From: CAZPUS01 sp964589825
Lineage (GTDB): Bacteria; Fibrobacterota; Chitinivibrionia; Chitinivibrionales; WJKA01
Reading direction: 5' to 3'
Assembly: GCA_964589825.1 (NCBI GenBank)
Contig: CAZPUS010000039.1
Location: forward strand, 1-24,450
Length of the DNA stretch: 24,450 bases
The notes under the pieces are model-generated. The model was not told the origin of the DNA. It ran no database searches and worked only from the letters and a program-made list of their open reading frames with translations. Below are positions 7,191-14,585 of the stretch, in pieces; the stretch's first letter is position 1, and each line of letters begins with the position of its first letter. The translations under genes were made by a program, and so were the position numbers.

Positions 7191-7726
7191 GTGTTTTTTT
7201 CCGGGGTGCATCCGTCTGATCCGAGCGAGGTTGTCGACAAAATTTACTGCCATTTGCACTGCGTGTGTGCATCCGGAAATAATGAGCCAGCCAGCAGGAT
7301 TGATCCTCCGTGATCATTCCGCCGTAAAGGTCACACACAAAGACTACACCGTGGCCGGGCACATGTAGCGGTTATACGGTGTGCGGGTACTCCGTTTTCG
7401 GATAAGGCTTGGTTGTATGTACACAGGGAGGAAATTTCAGGAGACCGTTGCAGAGGGGCAGATGAAGCGAATCCACAAAAAACAGAACGGGTTACGATAT
7501 CTGCTGCGCTATGCATTGATGTATTTTTCATGTCTGCACCGAAAGATTCTTTCGATGAAAGTTGCATTGGTGCTTCCCCGCAATTACGGGATATGCGCAC
7601 GCAACGCTCGCGTTTTTTCGGCATCCTGTCGCGCACTGATGCGAATTACCCCGTATACCACCCGATAAATTGGTCATTTAAGGTGAGAGATACGGTCTTT
7701 TTCGACACTTAGACATTTTTTGCTAT
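7191..7726. other. Unassigned intergenic region upstream of miaB
   Basis: About 535 bases with no gene I can support. Open frames exist on both strands, but none shows a recognisable domain. The best is a 68-codon frame at 7462-7668 (+) with AGGGG 3 nt before its ATG; its product is basic and unrecognised. Small hairpins are present, CGAAAG/CTTTCG at 7540-7554 and CCCG/CGGG at 7577-7590, with no T run after them. The miaB promoter should lie here, but no clear -35/-10 pair is seen. Confidence 0.5.
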
Positions 7727-9073
7727 ATGGCATCGTTTTTCATACATACCTTCGGCTGTCAGATGAATGAAGCGACTTCGCATGAGGTAGGACGCATTCT
7801 GCACAACGGCGGCTATTCGCGGGTAGATGATGCGCAGGATGCCGACCTTATACTCATCAATACCTGCAGTGTGCGTGAAAAAGCGGAGTCCCGGGCAAAA
7901 GCGCGCATTGCGCAATACTGTGCCCTTAAAAAAAGACCCCCAAAGAACTCCCCGGTGGTATGGGTCGTGGGATGCATGGCTGAGCGTCTCGGTGATGCGC
8001 TCAGGCAGGAAATAAAAGGGGTCGACCGTACCATAGGCGCACCACAGCTGGAATATTTCGAGCAATCCGCGGCACATTGGCTTGCGGAAGACCGATTGCC
8101 GCCCTTGAAGTCATTATGCGGCGCAACCGGCGGGTATACCCCGCCCGGTCACTACAGTGCATATGTGGCGATTATGCGCGGGTGTAACAACTACTGCACC
8201 TACTGTATTGTGCCGTATGTCAGAGGCAGAGAGCATTCCCGGCCCGCAGAGGATATCGTCGACGAGATTGCCCGCTACGTTAACGAGGGAATAACCGAAA
8301 TCACCCTCCTTGGGCAGAATGTAAACTCGTACCGGTGGCAGGACTTTGATTTTGCATCGCTGCTGCATCGGGTGCATGAGATCGATGGTTTGCAGCGTAT
8401 CCGTTTTACCACTTCACATCCCAAAGACTGCAGTGAACGGCTTGTCGAAACGGTGGCCTGCCTTCCTAAATGTTGTGCACACATTCACTTGCCGGTGCAA
8501 TCCGGATCCGACAGGATCCTTTCGCTGATGAAGCGGCGGTATACCCGGGATCATTACCTGCGCATCATCGATACGATTCGTGATACAATTGACGATGTCG
8601 ACATCACTACCGACGTAATGGTGGGATTTCCCACCGAAACGTATGACGAATTTCGCGATACGTACTCTTTGTTCGAAAGGGTGCGCTTCACCGACGCATT
8701 CATGTTCGCCTATTCCGCCCGACCAGGGACCGCTGCGTCTACACTTGGCCCCCGGGTCGATGAAGACGAAAAAAAATCGCGGCTCAACGAACTGATAGAA
8801 TTGCAGACCGGCATTACCAGAATGTATTATTCTCAGAAAACAGGAACACGCGTGACGGTGTTGCCTTCGTTTTTTACTGTTGACAGAGCGGGAAATCCGG
8901 TGTGGAAAGCAAAGGACTATGGTATGAAAAATGCGCTCGTGTATCCGTCGGATCCGGGGCGGACTGCCAGCCCGGCAGCTGCACCGGATGGAGACGGAAT
9001 CGAGGGCGGAAAACCGCTTGAGTGCACGGTTACCCGATCGAGTGGAAAAACCCTAATATGTGAAAGGACGTAA
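7727..9073 (+). CDS. miaB: tRNA-2-methylthio-N6-adenosine(37) methylthiotransferase MiaB
   Basis: MiaB is a radical-SAM enzyme with two iron-sulfur clusters that adds a methylthio group to i6A37 in tRNAs reading UNN codons. The 448-residue protein is full length. Seen: the UPF0004 domain with C11, C47 and C83 (TFGCQMN, NTCSVRE, GCMAE), the radical-SAM triad C153-C157-C160 in RGCNNYCTYC, IVPYVRGRE, LLGQNVNSY, HLPVQSGSD and DVMVGFPTET. The C-terminal TRAM domain is divergent and has an Ala/Pro/Gly-rich stretch near 414-428. ATG 7727 has no clear Shine-Dalgarno, but a later start would lose C11. The following gene begins 3 nt after its stop, so it heads a transcript with lapA-like and SPOR genes. 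Confidence 0.95.
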   Translation: MASFFIHTFGCQMNEATSHEVGRILHNGGYSRVDDAQDADLILINTCSVREKAESRAKARIAQYCALKKRPPKNSPVVWVVGCMAERLGDALRQEIKGVDRTIGAPQLEYFEQSAAHWLAEDRLPPLKSLCGATGGYTPPGHYSAYVAIMRGCNNYCTYCIVPYVRGREHSRPAEDIVDEIARYVNEGITEITLLGQNVNSYRWQDFDFASLLHRVHEIDGLQRIRFTTSHPKDCSERLVETVACLPKCCAHIHLPVQSGSDRILSLMKRRYTRDHYLRIIDTIRDTIDDVDITTDVMVGFPTETYDEFRDTYSLFERVRFTDAFMFAYSARPGTAASTLGPRVDEDEKKSRLNELIELQTGITRMYYSQKTGTRVTVLPSFFTVDRAGNPVWKAKDYGMKNALVYPSDPGRTASPAAAPDGDGIEGGKPLECTVTRSSGKTLICERT

Positions 9074-9076
9074 GCC

Positions 9077-9646
9077 ATGCGAATTTTCAAGTATCTCGTC
9101 ATTTTTATTGTCGCGTTTCTGACTGCGGCAGTCGTAATCTTTACGTTTCAGCAACAGGCGTTTAAAGTGACCGCACCCATACGTCTGGGAAGCTTTTACG
9201 GTCCCGTGCTTCCGGTTTATGTCTATGTTGGCGTCGCTTTTTGTGTCGGCCTTGCTATAGGAGTGATTCTTGCGGTCTACAACTTTATCTCGGCGAATAT
9301 GCGTACCCGGCACATGCGACACCAGATAAAAAACAACGAAGAGACCATACATCAGCTTCAGCAGAATCTCGAGGAGTGCAGAGAGGCGCTTCAGCAGGAT
9401 GCCATGCACCGAAATGATCCCCGGGGGGAAGCATCCGGAGAGGATGAAAAGGGTATCTCTTCTTACAATTCTGCAAACACAGCGGCGGATGATACGGCTT
9501 TCCAGGAAGATACGCAGGAACAAGGGGCAGATGCGTACGGTAATAAATCCGACACTGCGCACGTAAGCCCGGAAGAAGACCATACCAGGCATGCATCCGA
9601 TTCCGGCTCTGAAACCAGTGGATCCGGCAAAAATGAAAAAGAGTAA
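9077..9646 (+). CDS. LapA/DUF1049-like inner-membrane protein
   Basis: This 189-residue protein has two predicted membrane spans (about 5-24 and 46-70), then a coiled coil (about 78-109, NNEETIHQLQQNLEE) and a long acidic, Ser/Thr/Glu-rich disordered tail to the end. Two N-terminal spans plus a short cytosolic coiled coil match the lipopolysaccharide assembly protein A domain, which in E. coli LapA works with LapB to control LpxC and LPS assembly; the match here is by architecture. AAAGGA lies 8 nt before ATG. It begins 3 nt after miaB and overlaps the SPOR gene by 14 nt. The disordered tail of about 80 residues is not typical of short LapA proteins. Confidence 0.65.
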   Translation: MRIFKYLVIFIVAFLTAAVVIFTFQQQAFKVTAPIRLGSFYGPVLPVYVYVGVAFCVGLAIGVILAVYNFISANMRTRHMRHQIKNNEETIHQLQQNLEECREALQQDAMHRNDPRGEASGEDEKGISSYNSANTAADDTAFQEDTQEQGADAYGNKSDTAHVSPEEDHTRHASDSGSETSGSGKNEKE

Positions 9647-10361
9647 GACGACAATGCGCATGAACCCTTTCTCATGCGGTGGTTTTTCGTTTTTTTGTAT
9701 TTTCCTGCTGTTGAGTGCGGTCTCCGTCAATGCAGCAAACGGGGTGAGCGCTCGACTCGATTCCGCCCGTGCGCTGCTTACGCAACATAAGTATACCCGG
9801 GGGCGGGAAATGATCAGGCGTATTCTGCATTCGAATCCGGATAATCCGCATGCGCTCTATGCGGGTGCACGTATTCTTACCGATGCCGATTCCGCACAAA
9901 TGCTGTATGAGCGACTGACCCGGATGCCATCAGTGCCGGAAACACTCAGGGCACAGGCACTGACCGCACTCGGTGAGAAATATTTTATCGAAGGCGATTG
10001 CGAGCAGGCCGAAAAGTTATGGCAGAAGGCGGTGGATGCAGGAAATCGCGACGCACTCGGTCTTGTGCGGCGATGCGGAGAAAAGAGCGGGGTATCGGAT
10101 GCAGTGGAATCGGTCTCCGGAATGCAGGTCCTGGTGCAGCTCGGATCGTTTTCGAGCAGAGAGAATGCGCAGGCCCTGAAAAACGAGCTGCGTTCTGCGT
10201 TCGGACGCGGGGAAATCAGGGAGGCAACTGTAAAGGGGAAACATTTTTACCGGGTGTATGTGCCCGGTTTCGCGAATAAAGCGCAGGCACAACGGTTTGC
10301 GCGCCGGCAGCTCGAACCGGAAGGGTATTCGTCATATACAATACGCCGGGAAACAGACTGA
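9633..10361 (+). CDS. Exported TPR/SPOR-domain protein
   Basis: The 242-residue product has a signal peptide (KK near the start, hydrophobic core FSFFCIFLLLSAV, cleavage after VNA), then TPR-like helices (LLTQHKYTRGREMIRRILHSNP; ALTALGEKYFIEGDCEQAEKLWQKAV). It ends in a SPOR domain of about 77 residues, MQVLVQLGSFSSRENAQAL through FYRVYVPGFANKAQAQRFA. SPOR domains bind denuded septal peptidoglycan, so it probably acts in the periplasm at the division site. The start is uncertain: ATG 9633 overlaps the upstream gene by 14 nt, ATG 9654 also gives a good signal peptide, and ATG 9591 would hide it. It lies with miaB, lapA-like and gatB, a housekeeping block. Confidence 0.8.
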   Translation: MKKSKTTMRMNPFSCGGFSFFCIFLLLSAVSVNAANGVSARLDSARALLTQHKYTRGREMIRRILHSNPDNPHALYAGARILTDADSAQMLYERLTRMPSVPETLRAQALTALGEKYFIEGDCEQAEKLWQKAVDAGNRDALGLVRRCGEKSGVSDAVESVSGMQVLVQLGSFSSRENAQALKNELRSAFGRGEIREATVKGKHFYRVYVPGFANKAQAQRFARRQLEPEGYSSYTIRRETD

Positions 10362-10388
10362 GAGTGTACAATTATAGAGGAGGAATCA

Positions 10389-11816
10389 GTGGCATATGAA
10401 ACCGTAATAGGGCTTGAAATACATGCCCAGTTGAATACACGTACAAAAATTTTCTGCAACTGTGAATCGAAATTCGGAGACCGGGAGAATACGCACGGGT
10501 GTCCGGTCTGCCTCGGCCTTCCGGGTGCACTGCCGGTGCTCAACAGGCGTGCGGTCGAGATGGCGATAATGATGGGAAAAGCGGTGGGCGCACAGATCGC
10601 CGAAAAATCTATTTTTGCACGCAAGAACTATTTCTATCCCGATCTTCCGAAGGGCTATCAGATTTCACAGTACGATATGCCGTTGTGCACGGGGGGGAAA
10701 ATACCTGTAGCGGTCGACGGAGACCAGTCATTTGTCGCACTCACCAGAATCCATATGGAAGAGGATGCGGGAAAGCTTATTCACGATCAGGACGTCGACT
10801 CGTTATTCGATGTCAACAGATGCGGCACTCCGCTTATCGAAATCGTCACCGAACCGGATATCAGAAGCCCGAACGAAGCCTATTCGTTTCTTGTGTCACT
10901 AAAGCGGATATTGCAGTATCTTGGCATTTGCGATTGTAACATGGAAGAGGGAAGTCTGCGTTGTGACGCCAACATTTCGGTTCGTCCCGAGGGGCAGAAG
11001 GAGTTCGGCACCAAGACCGAACTAAAGAATATGAATTCGTTCAGAGGTGTCGAAAAGGCGCTGGAATACGAACGTAAACGCCAGATCGCGCTCGTTGAAA
11101 ACGGAGAAAAAGTGGTGCAGGAGACATTTCTCTGGGACGCGAGTGCATCCAAAACCGTTGCCATGCGTTCAAAGGAAGAAGCGCACGATTACCGGTATTT
11201 CCCGGATCCCGATCTCGTTCCTCTCGTGATTGACGAAAAGTGGAGTGAGCATCTCGACCAGGAGCTGCCGGAACTTCCCGTCGCGCGGCGGGATAGGTTT
11301 ATGAACGAGTACAATCTCGCATTCGACCATGCGGATGTGCTCAGCGACACACGGGAGGTTGCTGATTATTTTGAGGAAGTGGCCGCAACATGCAGCGATA
11401 CAAGGCTTGCGGCAAACTGGGTCATGGGGGAGGTGTTGCGCATTGTCAAGGAGAAACAGTGCCCGATATCACAGCTGAGGATAACGCCGGCGCGACTTAC
11501 CGCCATTATTGAATCGATCACCAGAAATGAAATATCGGCCAATGCGGGTAAAAAAGTCGCGGATGCGGTGGAAAAAGAGGACAAAGAACCATCCGAAATA
11601 ATCTCTCTGCAGGGACTGGCCCAGATATCGGATACCGGAGAGCTCGAAGCGCTGGTCGATTCGGTGCTGGAGTCGAACGCGGACGAGGTAACCCGCTACC
11701 GCAATGGGGAAAAGAAACTGATTGGGTTTTTAATCGGTCAGGCGATGAAAGCGTCCAAAGGAAAGGGAAACCCCAAGCAGATACGCACATTACTCACAGA
11801 GAAGCTCGATGCATGA
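10389..11816 (+). CDS. gatB: Aspartyl/glutamyl-tRNA(Asn/Gln) amidotransferase subunit B
   Basis: GatB is the kinase/transamidation subunit of GatCAB, which converts misacylated Glu-tRNA(Gln) or Asp-tRNA(Asn) to the amide form in the cytoplasm. The 475-residue protein is complete. Seen: ETVIGLEIHAQL at 4-15, the zinc cysteines C23, C25, C38 and C41, KNYFYPDLPKGYQISQYD, RIHMEEDAGK, CDANISVRP, TKTELKNMNSF, and the C-terminal YqeY-type tail domain to KQIRTLLTEKL. The start is GTG 10389, with AGGAGG 5 nt upstream. gatA and gatC are not in the window, so the complex is encoded in split loci. It overlaps the next gene by 4 nt (ATGA). Confidence 0.96.
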   Translation: MAYETVIGLEIHAQLNTRTKIFCNCESKFGDRENTHGCPVCLGLPGALPVLNRRAVEMAIMMGKAVGAQIAEKSIFARKNYFYPDLPKGYQISQYDMPLCTGGKIPVAVDGDQSFVALTRIHMEEDAGKLIHDQDVDSLFDVNRCGTPLIEIVTEPDIRSPNEAYSFLVSLKRILQYLGICDCNMEEGSLRCDANISVRPEGQKEFGTKTELKNMNSFRGVEKALEYERKRQIALVENGEKVVQETFLWDASASKTVAMRSKEEAHDYRYFPDPDLVPLVIDEKWSEHLDQELPELPVARRDRFMNEYNLAFDHADVLSDTREVADYFEEVAATCSDTRLAANWVMGEVLRIVKEKQCPISQLRITPARLTAIIESITRNEISANAGKKVADAVEKEDKEPSEIISLQGLAQISDTGELEALVDSVLESNADEVTRYRNGEKKLIGFLIGQAMKASKGKGNPKQIRTLLTEKLDA

Positions 11817-12109
11817 GACCGCTTTATGTGACATATGCGATACTGCTACTGCTGACGGCTGCGGTGTCGGCTCAGAATGGCTTTGTCGGTCCGGATCGCG
11901 GTGACACACTTTTTAATTCAGCGGACGACATGTATCCCGATTCGGCCCGCCGGCAAGTGAGAGAAAGTGGCGGCGATTCGCTGCACATGCAGGGCCTGCA
12001 CGTGGTGGAGCGCAACCATGATTTTGAAAAGCAGATCAGGTACTCGCTTTTTACGATGATTTTCGTATTTATTATGATGTCGACTGCACAGACATTCAAT
12101 CCGAGGTGA
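11813..12109 (+). CDS. Small membrane protein of unknown function
   Basis: This 98-residue protein has an N-terminal hydrophobic signal or anchor (4-20, AVSA then Q at 21), a polar Asp/Ser/Arg-rich middle, and a second hydrophobic segment at 77-93 (SLFTMIFVFIMMS) next to an asparagine-rich end. It could span the membrane twice, or be a cleaved precursor with a C-terminal anchor. ATG overlaps the gatB stop as ATGA, so translation is likely coupled. I recognise no family. Confidence 0.65.
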   Translation: MRPLYVTYAILLLLTAAVSAQNGFVGPDRGDTLFNSADDMYPDSARRQVRESGGDSLHMQGLHVVERNHDFEKQIRYSLFTMIFVFIMMSTAQTFNPR

Positions 12110-12135
12110 GTTCTACGTATTCCCCATGCGTAAAT

Positions 12136-12164
12136 TTGACATTTTAAAGGAAATTTACTATCTT
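12136..12164 (+). promoter_or_regulatory. Sigma-70-type promoter for the tRNA genes
   Basis: A perfect -35 TTGACA (12136-12141) and a -10 TATCTT (12159-12164) are separated by 17 nt. A start near 12171 would leave about 16 nt before the tRNA-Gly 5' end at 12187. Confidence 0.85.
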
Positions 12165-12186
12165 TATTGGTCGTATTGGAAAGAAC

Positions 12187-12261
12187 GCGAGAGTAGCTCA
12201 GTGGTAGAGCTCTACCTTGCCAAGGTAGCTGTCGCGGGTTCGAATCCCGTCTCTCGCTCCA
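12187..12261 (+). tRNA. tRNA-Gly (anticodon GCC)
   Basis: Acceptor GCGAGAG (12187-12193) pairs with CTCTCGC (12251-12257). The D arm is GCTC/GAGC. The anticodon stem is CTACC/GGTAG with loop TTGCCAA and anticodon GCC at 12219-12221. The T arm is GCGGG-TTCGAAT-CCCGT. A discriminator T at 12258 and an encoded CCA at 12259-12261 follow. Confidence 0.97.
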
Positions 12262-12300
12262 TTTCCGGGGTTACAATTGCAAAGCGGAATATAGAATAAC

Positions 12301-12372
12301 GGCGGCATAGCCAAGTGGCTAAGGCAGAGGTCTGCAAAACCTCCATCCCCAGTTCGAATCTGGGTGCCGCCT
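12301..12372 (+). tRNA. tRNA-Cys (anticodon GCA)
   Basis: Acceptor GGCGGCA (12301-12307) pairs with TGCCGCC (12365-12371). The anticodon stem is GAGGT/ACCTC with loop CTGCAAA and anticodon GCA at 12334-12336. The T loop is TTCGAAT. Discriminator is T at 12372. CCA is not encoded, unlike the neighbouring tRNA-Gly. Confidence 0.96.
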
Positions 12373-12418
12373 TTATACAAAGTGTTTATGTTCAGCAAAA
12401 GGGGTAAGCGGGGTAGAT

Positions 12419-12931
12419 ATGCACCGTGCAATCAGAATTGAAAAGGGCGATATTACCACTGTACATGCTGACGCGATAGTGAATGCGGCGAACACGTCAC
12501 TTCTTGGCGGCGGAGGGGTTGACGGTGCGATACATCGTGCGGCGGGTCCTGCACTGCTGCAGGAATGTAAAGCCCTCGGCGGGTGTTCTGTCGGAGAGGC
12601 AAAGGTGACCAGGGGGTATAATCTGCCTGCCAAATGGGTGATACACACGGTCGGACCGGTATGGCGCGGCGGAACAAAGGATGAAGATACGCTTCTTGCC
12701 TCTTGTTACCGAAACAGTCTGCAGCGGGCAGTGGAGATCGGCGCCCGGTCCATCGGGTTTCCCTCAATCAGTACCGGAGTTTATCGGTTTCCGGTGGCAC
12801 GGGCCGCGCGCATCGCGATCGGTGAAATCGACGGCTTTCTGCAGCGGCACAATACTGTATCGAGTGTGGTGATCGTCTGCTTTAACGATGAGGTGTATAA
12901 CGAATACAATAAACTGGCACCGCAGGGGTAG
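12419..12931 (+). CDS. Macro-domain protein (YmdB-like ADP-ribose hydrolase)
   Basis: This 170-residue protein is one macro domain, which binds ADP-ribose; close relatives of the YmdB/MacroD type remove acetyl or ADP-ribosyl groups from ADP-ribose or proteins. Seen: GDIT at 10-13, DAIVNAAN at 18-25 (the MacroD signature with N22 and N25), the GGGGVDGAIHRAAG substrate loop at 30-43, and SISTGVYRFP. These residues are complete, so activity is likely. AAGCGGGG lies a few nt before ATG 12419. It is 46 nt after tRNA-Cys and may be read from the same promoter. No ADP-ribosyltransferase or toxin gene is in the window, so a DarT/DarG-type pair is not indicated. Confidence 0.9.
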   Translation: MHRAIRIEKGDITTVHADAIVNAANTSLLGGGGVDGAIHRAAGPALLQECKALGGCSVGEAKVTRGYNLPAKWVIHTVGPVWRGGTKDEDTLLASCYRNSLQRAVEIGARSIGFPSISTGVYRFPVARAARIAIGEIDGFLQRHNTVSSVVIVCFNDEVYNEYNKLAPQG

Positions 12932-12959
12932 GCAACAGGTACCATTTTGCCAATTGCAT

Positions 12960-12994
12960 AAAAAAACGACGAAGAGGCAGCCTCTCCGTCGTTT
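12960..12994 (-). terminator. Rho-independent terminator of the ECF/CpxP operon
   Basis: AAACGACG (12964-12971) pairs with CGTCGTTT (12987-12994) and inner GAGG (12974-12977) with CCTC (12981-12984). Seven A (12960-12966) give a T run on the minus strand. It serves the Spy-like gene ending at 13019 and separates it from the convergent macro-domain gene. Confidence 0.87.
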
Positions 12995-13018
12995 AAAAAC
13001 AGGAAAACAGACCTGCGA

Positions 13019-13516
13019 TTACCGGTGGTGCCGCCGCGGATGCGGTTTTTTGCCCGGTCCGTGGTCTCTGCCGTGTTTTTTGTCTTCTTTGCAATTATGT
13101 CTGCGCGCATGGTGGTCAAGAAGCGTTTCGAACTGCTGCGCATCGAGAACGCCCTTGATTTTCAGCAGGTGATCGATCTCCTGCTGTGTAGCCCGGGTAC
13201 GCAAATTCCCGATTTTGTCGGCGTACGAACTGAGCGTCTTTTCGTCAGGGGCATCTTTAAGCAGTTCGTCTCTCATTTTTGCTTTGACATCGCGTATCAG
13301 TTCAAAATGCTTTTTTCGACGTTCGCGTGCATCTTCATGCAGGCTCTTGAGTTTCTCTTTCTGCTGCTCGTCAAGATCGAGCGCCTCCCATTTGCGATGC
13401 ATTACGCGATGGTCTCGGTGACACGAATCAAGTTTTTCAGCGTGACAGGGAGGTTGTGCCGAGGTAAATGCCACGATACCTGCGGCAGCGATCAGTAATG
13501 AGATGAGTTTATACAT
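13019..13516 (-). CDS. CpxP/Spy/CnrX-like periplasmic protein with His-rich tail
   Basis: The 165-residue product has a signal peptide (1-20, ending TSA) and a helical domain with two LTxxQ-like motifs (LDLDEQQKEKL at 47-57, LDAQQFETLL at 124-133), as in CpxP, Spy, ZraP and CnrX. These act in the periplasm as chaperones or metal sensors. Cysteines C24, C32 and C142 and many histidines, mainly in the C-terminal tail from 135 to 165 (HH, RH, HG, PH, RRHHR), could bind metal. ATG 13516 has AGGAGG just upstream; the longer frame from 13648 runs through the anti-sigma gene and is rejected. It is the last gene of a sigma/anti-sigma operon, a placement known for CnrX in metal-resistance loci, though the gene order differs. 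Confidence 0.75.
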   Translation of the reverse strand: MYKLISLLIAAAGIVAFTSAQPPCHAEKLDSCHRDHRVMHRKWEALDLDEQQKEKLKSLHEDARERRKKHFELIRDVKAKMRDELLKDAPDEKTLSSYADKIGNLRTRATQQEIDHLLKIKGVLDAQQFETLLDHHARRHNCKEDKKHGRDHGPGKKPHPRRHHR

Positions 13517-13526
13517 AACTCCTCCT

Positions 13527-13892
13527 TTATGGGTTGAGGGAATAAGATACGAGTGAATACAAGGTGATTTCACCGGCCATGGAATCCGAATCAAAATAAT
13601 TGCTGATATGTGCGAGTTCGTTGTAGACCGCCTGTGAAGAACCCTCATCGGATCCGGTATCTTCTATCGATGACGTTTCAGCAGCAAAGGCGGCAGTCTC
13701 CTGCGGCGGCGTGCGCACCACCAGCAGCGCTGCAGCGATGCCGGCCATGAAAATCAGGGATGCGGCAACACGCAGCAGACGTCGTTTGTGACGGGCGGGA
13801 CGCAAAGCCTTTTTTTCGATTTCCGGATAGATCGATGCGGGAAGTTCAGGAGTCGACTCGTCGATACCGGATATGAATTCATGCCATTTCAT
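13527..13892 (-). CDS. Probable anti-sigma factor (single membrane span)
   Basis: The 121-residue protein has a cytosolic N-terminus of about 39 residues (MKWHEFISGIDEST...), a positive cluster RHKRR, one membrane span at 40-59 and a periplasmic Ser/Glu-rich tail. It would hold the ECF sigma at the membrane and receive a periplasmic signal. There is no zinc-binding HxxxCxxC motif and no cysteine, so it is not a ZAS-type anti-sigma; the small N-terminus is closer to CnrY. The start is ATG 13892, with AAAAGGA 8 nt upstream; a TTG at 13898 is also in frame. It overlaps the sigma gene by 14 nt, so coupled translation is likely. Identity rests on position and topology. Confidence 0.65.
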   Translation of the reverse strand: MKWHEFISGIDESTPELPASIYPEIEKKALRPARHKRRLLRVAASLIFMAGIAAALLVVRTPPQETAAFAAETSSIEDTGSDEGSSQAVYNELAHISNYFDSDSMAGEITLYSLVSYSLNP

Positions 13893-14406
13893 GTGCAAAA
13901 TCCTTTTGAATGCGGGATTTGAGCCGGTGCAGTGCGGTGCGTATCGCGCCGGCGCTTTTATCGGTCACCTCTGCAATTTCATCGTATGAAAGTCCGGTTA
14001 TTTCGTGTGCGATCAGCATGTAGCGGTCCCGCGGGGACATTGTCTCGAGTATTGCACGCACTGTGGCACGTTCTTCGTATGAAGGAGCGCGTGCATTGTC
14101 TGCTATGTCAATCGAAGCTTCGCGGCCGTTGATACGCTGTCTGGTTCTGAGATGCGACATCGCGGTGTTGAACGCGATTCGGTAGATCCATGTCGAGAGT
14201 GCGCAATTATTTCGGAACGTACCGATATTTTTAAAGACACGGATAAAGGTCTCCTGTACGATCTCCCTGGCGGCATCGGTGTCACCATGCACTGTCTGAT
14301 ACACCTGTTTCCATACCTGCGGGGCGTATCGTTCATACAGCCTGGTACAGGCATGCTTCTCTTTTTTTGTCGCCTTATGCAGTGTGAGTGAATCGATTTC
14401 TTCCAT
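13879..14406 (-). CDS. ECF (sigma-70 family) RNA polymerase sigma factor
   Basis: The 175-residue protein has the two domains of an ECF sigma. Region 2 spans about 20-90 (LYERYAPQVWKQVYQ; DAAREIVQETFIRVFKNI, with STWIYRIAFN for -10 recognition). Region 4 spans about 115-168 (LETMSPRDRYMLIAHEITGLSYDEIAE, then SAGAIRTALHRLKSRIQ for the -35). AAAGGAA lies 9 nt before ATG. It is the first gene of a minus-strand operon with anti-sigma and CpxP-like genes. The ECF-like promoter at 14433-14458 suggests autoregulation. It probably reports envelope or metal stress; the target genes are unknown. Confidence 0.93.
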   Translation of the reverse strand: MEEIDSLTLHKATKKEKHACTRLYERYAPQVWKQVYQTVHGDTDAAREIVQETFIRVFKNIGTFRNNCALSTWIYRIAFNTAMSHLRTRQRINGREASIDIADNARAPSYEERATVRAILETMSPRDRYMLIAHEITGLSYDEIAEVTDKSAGAIRTALHRLKSRIQKDFAHEMA

Positions 14407-14432
14407 GTTGTCGCGTTCCTTTATAACCTTTA

Positions 14433-14458
14433 GACGGTTAAAACGTGTGGAGTGTTAC
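14433..14458 (-). promoter_or_regulatory. Candidate ECF-type promoter of the sigma operon
   Basis: On the minus strand GTAAC (14458-14454) and CGTC (14436-14433) are separated by 17 nt, the general form of ECF promoters (AAC in the -35, CGTC in the -10). It lies 27-52 nt upstream of ATG 14406. Short motifs, so chance is possible. Confidence 0.4.
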
Positions 14459-14480
14459 AGAAGAATATAGTGAATCTCGG

Positions 14481-14509
14481 TTGGACCTCTGTGACATGAA
14501 TCGCATACT
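14481..14509 (+). promoter_or_regulatory. Candidate sigma-70-type promoter of the nitroreductase gene
   Basis: TTGGAC (14481-14486) and CATACT (14504-14509) are 17 nt apart. A transcript from here would include the palindrome at 14537-14553. The match to consensus is moderate. Confidence 0.35.
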
Positions 14510-14536
14510 GTTTTGTATTTTATCAGGTAGAAAACC

Positions 14537-14553
14537 GGTATTATTTTAATACC
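14537..14553 (+). promoter_or_regulatory. 7-bp perfect inverted repeat in the nitroreductase leader
   Basis: GGTATTA (14537-14543) and TAATACC (14547-14553) flank a 3-nt TTT. It lies about 32 nt before the start codon of the SagB-like gene and may be an operator or an RNA hairpin. Confidence 0.45.
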
Positions 14554-14585
14554 AGGAAAAGAGACTCGAAAAAAGGAAGAACGCA

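Noticed and set aside
7462..7668. Possible small gene on the plus strand (68 codons)
   Set aside because: Only a short SD-like AGGGG supports it; the product has no known motif and overlapping frames are just as long.
7720..7735. -10-like TATATG right at the miaB start
   Set aside because: Transcription would begin inside the gene and remove C11, which the enzyme needs.
12419..12931. Macro domain as the antitoxin of a DarTG-type toxin system
   Set aside because: No DarT-like ADP-ribosyltransferase gene is next to it, and the protein is a single YmdB-like domain beside tRNA genes.
13517..13648. N-terminal extension of the CpxP-like protein
   Set aside because: It would run through the anti-sigma gene and hide a clear signal peptide preceded by AGGAGG at 13516.
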